Source: an uncultured Collinsella sp. (GTDB lineage Bacteria; Actinomycetota; Coriobacteriia; Coriobacteriales; Coriobacteriaceae). From it: a stretch of DNA of 34,330 nt. Made by a program: the position numbers and the translations under genes. Below, one piece after another: positions 30,201 through 34,330 of the stretch. Position 1 is the first letter of the stretch. The number at the start of each line of letters is the position of its first letter. Below the pieces are notes generated by a model, which worked only from the letters and a program-made list of their open reading frames with translations, had not been told where the DNA came from and did not search any database. The stretch lies in the NCBI GenBank assembly GCA_900547025.1, contig UREZ01000008.1, forward strand, positions 1 to 34,330, written 5' to 3'.

Positions 30201-31924
30201 TGAGGTTTATGAAGCCATATCGAGGGCTTGTCGCAGTGACGCTGCTGGTGCTGCTGGTGGATAACGTCGGTACGCTGTTGGTTCCCACGATGCTGGCGAA
30301 CATGGTCAACACCGGTATTACCACGGGCGATGTCGACTACATTTTACGCAACGGCCTATACATGTTTATCGCGACCAGCATGGCTAGCGGCGGCACGGTG
30401 CTGGGCTGCTATCTTTCGGCGCGCCTGGCCGCCAACGTGGCTTGCGATATCCGCAATGCCGTGTACGACAAATCGCTCGAGCTCGCGGCCAGCGATTTTG
30501 GGCGCTTTGGCACCGGATCGATGATCACGCGCTCGCTCAACGACATCAACGTGATTCAGCAGGCGATTCTGCAGACGATTCAGCTGGTGCTGCCCGTGCC
30601 GTTTTTGGCTGTGGCGGGCATCATCTTCGCCTGGTTTATCGATCCCGCCATGGGCACGCTTCTGGGCGTAGTCGTTGCGATTGTGCTGGTGGCGGCGGTC
30701 TTTACGGTTGCCAACGCGGCGCCGATTTTTATGCGCCTACAGGGCTTTATCGACCGCATGAACGTGGTGCTGCGCGAGAATATTGTGGGCGTGCGCGTCA
30801 TCCGTGCGTTTAACAAGGAGCGCCACGAGGAACGGCGTCTGGACGAGGTGTTTAGCGAATACGCCGCCAACGCCATAAAAGTCAACCACCTGTTTGTGGG
30901 CCTCGACAGCTCAAGCTTCTTTTTGATGAACATCGCCGAGGTGGCGGTGCTGTGGGTGGGCGGCAACCGCGTAGGTGCCCACGCCATGCAGATTGCGAGT
31001 ATCTCGGCGGTGCTGGAGTATGCAATTCTGATCCTGTTCTTTGTGATGATGGCCCAGATGGTGGTACTGACGCTGCCGCGTGCTGCCGCGTGCCTGAACC
31101 GTGCGCAGCAGGTGTTGGAGATTGAGCCGAGCATCGTCGATGGCGAGCGCACGCTGGATGACGGGGCGCGCGAGCCCCAAGACGAAGCCGATGCGGTGGC
31201 CGTGTTCGACCACATGTCGTTTCGCTTTGACGATGCCGACGAGGACACCCTGTGCGACCTGAGCTTTGCCTGCCGTCGCGGTCAGACGACTGCGATCGTT
31301 GGCTCGACAGGCTCGGGCAAATCGACGGTGGCCAAGCTTCTGCTGCGCTTCCACGATGCCACCAAGGGCTCCATTCGCCTGAATGGTATGGACCTGCGCG
31401 AGCTTACGCAAGACGAAATCCGCGGGCGCATTGCCTATGTGCCGCAGAAGGCGTGGCTGTTCTCGGGCACGGTGGCGAGCAACCTTCGCTTTGGTAACGA
31501 AGGCGCGATCGAGGGCGACATGCTTCATGCGCTTGAGGTTGCCCAGAGCACCTTTGTACTCGACCAACCGCAGGGGCTCGATACCCCGGTTGCCCAGGGC
31601 GGTACGAACTTTTCGGGCGGCCAGCGCCAGCGTTTGGCAATCGCCCGTGCGCTCATGAAGCATGCCGATCTGTATATCTTCGACGATAGCTTTTCGGCCC
31701 TGGACTTCAAGACCGATGCGGCCCTGCGCCATGCGCTGCAGGACGAAACGCGCGATGCCGCGGTGCTCATCATTGCGCAGCGTATCTCGACCATTCTGCA
31801 TGCCGACCAGATCGTGGTGCTCAAGGATGGCGAGGTTGTGGGTCTGGGCACGCATGGCGAGCTTATGGAAACCTGCGAGGTGTACCGCGCCATCGCGGAA
31901 TCGCAGATGAAGGGAGGTGAGTAG
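30188..31924 (+). CDS. Heterodimeric ABC exporter, subunit with degenerate catalytic site
   Basis: A 578-aa fusion of a six-helix transmembrane domain (about 1-300) and an ATPase domain. Walker A is GSTGSGKST and the signature is NFSGGQRQR. Walker B ends FDDSFSALD: the catalytic glutamate is an aspartate, the mark of the degenerate half in TM287/288- and LmrCD-type heterodimers. The GTG at 30188 has GAGGGGGAG upstream; an in-frame ATG at 30200 is an alternative. It overlaps marR by 13 nt and is followed after one nucleotide by its partner. Substrates are likely drugs, peptides or lipids, not predictable from sequence. Confidence 0.92.
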   Translation: MRLLMRFMKPYRGLVAVTLLVLLVDNVGTLLVPTMLANMVNTGITTGDVDYILRNGLYMFIATSMASGGTVLGCYLSARLAANVACDIRNAVYDKSLELAASDFGRFGTGSMITRSLNDINVIQQAILQTIQLVLPVPFLAVAGIIFAWFIDPAMGTLLGVVVAIVLVAAVFTVANAAPIFMRLQGFIDRMNVVLRENIVGVRVIRAFNKERHEERRLDEVFSEYAANAIKVNHLFVGLDSSSFFLMNIAEVAVLWVGGNRVGAHAMQIASISAVLEYAILILFFVMMAQMVVLTLPRAAACLNRAQQVLEIEPSIVDGERTLDDGAREPQDEADAVAVFDHMSFRFDDADEDTLCDLSFACRRGQTTAIVGSTGSGKSTVAKLLLRFHDATKGSIRLNGMDLRELTQDEIRGRIAYVPQKAWLFSGTVASNLRFGNEGAIEGDMLHALEVAQSTFVLDQPQGLDTPVAQGGTNFSGGQRQRLAIARALMKHADLYIFDDSFSALDFKTDAALRHALQDETRDAAVLIIAQRISTILHADQIVVLKDGEVVGLGTHGELMETCEVYRAIAESQMKGGE

Positions 31925-31925
31925 C

Positions 31926-33932
31926 ATGACCGAGGAGCTCAAGAAGCAGGGCGGCGTTGATGACGCCGCTGCCGCGGGACTGGTCGAGGAAACGGCTGCC
32001 GCGTCGACCGAGCTGGATGACGCCGCCAAGGCTGCAGCCGAGCGCGAGGCTCGCCGCCAAGCGCTCTACGAGGAAAACGAACGTGCCGAGGACGAGCGCG
32101 CCCGCGCCGAGGCAGAGCGTATGCGCGACGTGGACGACGAAGACGAGGACGAGACGCCTCGGGATACCTGGGCGACGGTGCGCCGCCTGTGGAGTGAGGC
32201 TGCCGGCGACCATTGGCGCTTCTATATCGTGTTCGCGAGCATTGTGTTCTATGTCATCTTTAACACTGCCGCGCCGGCATATAGCGCCCGCGTGATCGAT
32301 GAGCTGTGGGGCCACATCCAGGTAGCGTTTGTCAACAACGCCACCTTCAGCATCACCTGGGAGAACTGTGGCAGGACTATCTTCATCTACTTTTTGATTT
32401 GGACGGCCGCCGCTTCGTTCTACGCGCTCCAGAGCTTTTTGATGTCGAGCGTGGCCGAACGCCTCAATCTACGCCTGCGCAACCGCATCGCGCAAAAGCT
32501 CAACCGTCTGCCGCTTGCCTTCTTTGACGCGCATCGTCCCGGTGAGGTCGTCAGCCGCGCGACCAATGACCTGGACAAGATGTCCGAGAGTATGCAGCGC
32601 GGATTGCTGCAGCTGCTGGTATCGATCGGTACCGTGACGGGTGCCATCATCATGATGTTCGTGTTTAGCGTGCCGCTCACGCTAGTCTTTTTGTTCTTTA
32701 TGGCGTTGTCGCTGCTGGTGACCAAAGTGGTCTCGCGTCGCACGCATGATGTGACGGGCGAGCGTCAGGAGTGGGTGTCCAAGATTACGAGTGCGGTTGA
32801 GGAGGGCTACTCGGGCCGTCTGGTGATCCGCGCGTTTAACCGCGAGCGCCAGAGCTCCGCTGAGGTGCACGAGGCCTCGGGCGAGCTGGCGCGCGTGAGT
32901 ACCAAGGCCGACTTCATGATCAATGCCGTCGGCCCCGCGGTGCGCTTTATCGGCCGTTTGGCGCAGATCGTGATCGCGCTTGTGGGCTGCAGCATGCTGG
33001 TTGCCGGTCACATGACCGTCGGCGTGTTCCAGGCGTTCTTCCAGTTTATCTACGAGGCGTCCGAGCCCATGACGCAGTTGTCGTTTACCTTCAACTCGCT
33101 GCAGAGCGCGCTGGCGAGTGCAGAGCGCGTGTTCGACCTGCTCGATGAGCCCGAGATGGAGGCCGATCCGCTGCCGGACAAGGCCGCCGAGCTGCCGGGT
33201 CGCGTGGAGGGCCGCGTCTCCTTTGAGCATGTGCGCTTTGGTTATTCGCCCGACAAGCCGCTTATGCGCGACGTGTCGTTTACCGCCGAGCCGGGCCAGA
33301 AGATTGCCGTGGTGGGAACCACGGGCGCAGGCAAGACGACGCTCATCAACCTGCTCATGCGCTTCTACGAGATTGACGGCGGGCGTATTACGCTCGACGG
33401 CGTGGATACGAGCCGCATGGATCGCGGCGAGCTACGGCAGCAGTTTGGCATGGTGCTGCAGGACGCCTGGCTGTTCGATGGCACGATTGCCGAAAACATC
33501 GCCTACGGCTGCCCCGAGGCAACGCGCGACGAAATTGTGGCCGCGGCTCGTGCCGCGCAGGTCGACTTCTTTGTGCGCACCATGCCGCAGGGCTACGACA
33601 CGCGCGTGGCCAACGATGCCGAAAGCATCAGCCAGGGCCAGCGTCAGCTGCTGACCATCGCGCGCGTGCTGCTCAACAACCCGGCGATTCTCATCCTGGA
33701 CGAGGCGACCTCAAGCGTGGACACGCGTACCGAGCTTGCCATCGGCCGTGCCATGGATGCGCTTATGCGCGGGCGCACGAGCTTTGTGATCGCACACCGC
33801 CTGTCGACGATTGTGGATGCCGACCTGATCTTGGTCATGGATCACGGCAACATTATCGAGCAGGGCACGCATAAGGAGCTGCTGGCTGCCGAGGGTGCCT
33901 ACGCCGACCTCTACTTGAGCCAGTTCGCCTAA
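31926..33932 (+). CDS. Heterodimeric ABC exporter, catalytic subunit
   Basis: A 668-aa partner with six transmembrane helices and an ATPase domain. Motifs are Walker A GTTGAGKTT, signature ISQGQRQLL and intact Walker B ILILDEATSSVD, so the Walker B glutamate is present. In the dimer, the degenerate site is built from this subunit's signature (SQGQ rather than SGGQ) and the partner's Asp-type Walker B. The N-terminus has an unusual charged extension (about 1-80) full of Glu, Asp, Arg and Ala, with predicted helical AEREARRQALYEENERAEDE. The ATG at 31926 follows AGGGAGG; an earlier in-frame GTG at 31917 lies within that site. Confidence 0.93.
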   Translation: MTEELKKQGGVDDAAAAGLVEETAAASTELDDAAKAAAEREARRQALYEENERAEDERARAEAERMRDVDDEDEDETPRDTWATVRRLWSEAAGDHWRFYIVFASIVFYVIFNTAAPAYSARVIDELWGHIQVAFVNNATFSITWENCGRTIFIYFLIWTAAASFYALQSFLMSSVAERLNLRLRNRIAQKLNRLPLAFFDAHRPGEVVSRATNDLDKMSESMQRGLLQLLVSIGTVTGAIIMMFVFSVPLTLVFLFFMALSLLVTKVVSRRTHDVTGERQEWVSKITSAVEEGYSGRLVIRAFNRERQSSAEVHEASGELARVSTKADFMINAVGPAVRFIGRLAQIVIALVGCSMLVAGHMTVGVFQAFFQFIYEASEPMTQLSFTFNSLQSALASAERVFDLLDEPEMEADPLPDKAAELPGRVEGRVSFEHVRFGYSPDKPLMRDVSFTAEPGQKIAVVGTTGAGKTTLINLLMRFYEIDGGRITLDGVDTSRMDRGELRQQFGMVLQDAWLFDGTIAENIAYGCPEATRDEIVAAARAAQVDFFVRTMPQGYDTRVANDAESISQGQRQLLTIARVLLNNPAILILDEATSSVDTRTELAIGRAMDALMRGRTSFVIAHRLSTIVDADLILVMDHGNIIEQGTHKELLAAEGAYADLYLSQFA

Positions 33933-33963
33933 TGTGACAAAGGGACAGTTCCGCATGTCACAT
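33932..33963. repeat. GGGACAG-core hairpin after the ABC exporter
   Basis: ATGTGACA (33932-33939) pairs with TGTCACAT (33956-33963); the loop contains AAGGGACAG. The first arm overlaps the last base of the ABC gene's stop codon. It belongs to the same broad family as the other GGGACA hairpins. Confidence 0.75.
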
Positions 33964-33971
33964 CAAAAAGA

Positions 33972-34009
33972 AAGGCGCGCCGGGGATGAATTCCCTGGCG
34001 CGCCTTCTT
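33972..34009. terminator. Bidirectional terminator, ABC operon and cysE
   Basis: A 14-bp stem with one G-T pair (33972-33985 with 33993-34006) and 7-nt loop is followed by CTTCTTG-type T-rich DNA on the plus strand. The minus strand reads CTTTCTTTTTG after the stem, a good T tract, so it suits both convergent genes. Confidence 0.9.
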
Positions 34010-34046
34010 GCGTTGATGCCGATGTCGTTTTGTACCGCTTGCGTTC

Positions 34047-34330
34047 CTAGCGTTCGTCCACGAGCTTTGCGACGAGGGCTTTGAGCTCGGCCACCTCTCG
34101 CTCGAGTTCTTTGACGCGGCGGGCGTTCTCGGTGATGCCTTGGCGGTTGAGGGCACTCTGCTCGGCGGCGTCATCGGGCATGTACTCGCGATGCTGCTTG
34201 GCGTCGAAACTCTCCTCGAACACGCGGCAGCCGTTGCGCTTGATGATGCGTCCCGGCACGCCCACGACGGTGCAGTTGTCGGGTACGTCCTTGACGACAA
34301 CCGAGTTGCCGCCGATTTTGACGTTGTTGC
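34047..34330 (-). CDS. cysE: Serine O-acetyltransferase-like hexapeptide protein, C-terminal part (5' end outside window)
   Basis: The last about 93 residues of a left-handed beta-helix acetyltransferase. The segment IGGNSVVVKDVPDNCTVVGVPGRIIKRNG is the typical end of CysE, which makes O-acetylserine for cysteine synthesis. The rest, about 60 residues, is a tail ending in a heptad-like coiled coil (ENARRVKELEREVAELKALVAKL), longer than in E. coli CysE. The frame runs off the window edge. Other hexapeptide acetyltransferases end in a similar way, so the symbol is likely but not certain. Confidence 0.75.
   Translation of the reverse strand, partial: NNVKIGGNSVVVKDVPDNCTVVGVPGRIIKRNGCRVFEESFDAKQHREYMPDDAAEQSALNRQGITENARRVKELEREVAELKALVAKLVDER

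Noticed and set aside
1..34330. tRNA genes, rRNA genes, CRISPR arrays, integrases, transposases or prophage
   Set aside because: No cloverleaf with a TTCRANYC arm, no regularly spaced direct repeats and no mobile-element protein motif was seen when reading the gaps and the translated frames.

Overview
The window is high-GC, gene-dense bacterial DNA with short intergenic gaps. It shows strong AAGGAG-type ribosome binding sites, TACAAT-like -10 boxes and intrinsic terminators. The protein set (an FtsH with an acidic tail, a split transketolase, a fructose-type PTS, a FusA2-like translation GTPase, an EndA-type nuclease, many LacI/GntR/MarR regulators) and the codon use fit a gut actinobacterium of the class Coriobacteriia, most likely Collinsella or a close relative. 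This is inferred from the sequence alone. No rRNA, tRNA, CRISPR array, integrase or transposase gene is visible.

Layout. 1-5109: end of ftsH; a class I/II aminotransferase; a PHP-domain phosphoesterase; and, on the minus strand, an RlmD-type 23S rRNA uracil methyltransferase. 5110-5447: a 139-bp perfect-arm inverted repeat, then the promoter of a three-gene polar amino acid ABC importer (5448-7718: lipoprotein, permease, ATPase). 8029-10104: EF-G-like GTPase behind a structured leader. 10232-12345 (minus): secreted or anchored DNA/RNA nuclease and a LacI regulator. 12761-18757: a sugar operon divergent from that LacI gene, in the order PTS EIIBC, GatZ/KbaZ-like protein, TalC transaldolase, transketolase N and C halves, PTS EIIA. 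19065-24967: LarE (minus), HAD phosphatase (plus), a second LacI (minus), glmS (plus), GntR/FCD regulator (minus). 25161-28933: YeiH-type transporter, a degenerate sigma-54-activator-like regulator, a one-helix membrane protein, and a nitroreductase (minus). 29228-33932: a small unknown protein, then a MarR regulator with a heterodimeric ABC exporter. 34047-34330: C-terminus of a serine acetyltransferase (minus, cut by the window edge).

How the genes work together. The 12.3-18.8 kb block is the most coherent system. A LacI repressor faces a PTS that imports and phosphorylates a sugar. The operon also carries a stand-alone GatZ/KbaZ-family enzyme, a Glu-type TalC transaldolase and a two-subunit transketolase, which together would convert the sugar phosphate into pentose-phosphate intermediates. 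No dedicated sugar-phosphate kinase or catalytic class II aldolase subunit is present, so the route looks unusual. The MarR-ABC-ABC unit is a classic self-regulated efflux module with clear repeats in its promoter.

Non-coding structure is rich. A family of short hairpins with a GGGACA/GGGGACAG core occurs at least six times between genes, including inverted pairs that bracket larE-HAD-lacI and glmS. A second hairpin type, GTTxCGCCGTT, sits directly after stop codons. Several intercistronic hairpins lie inside the PTS operon.
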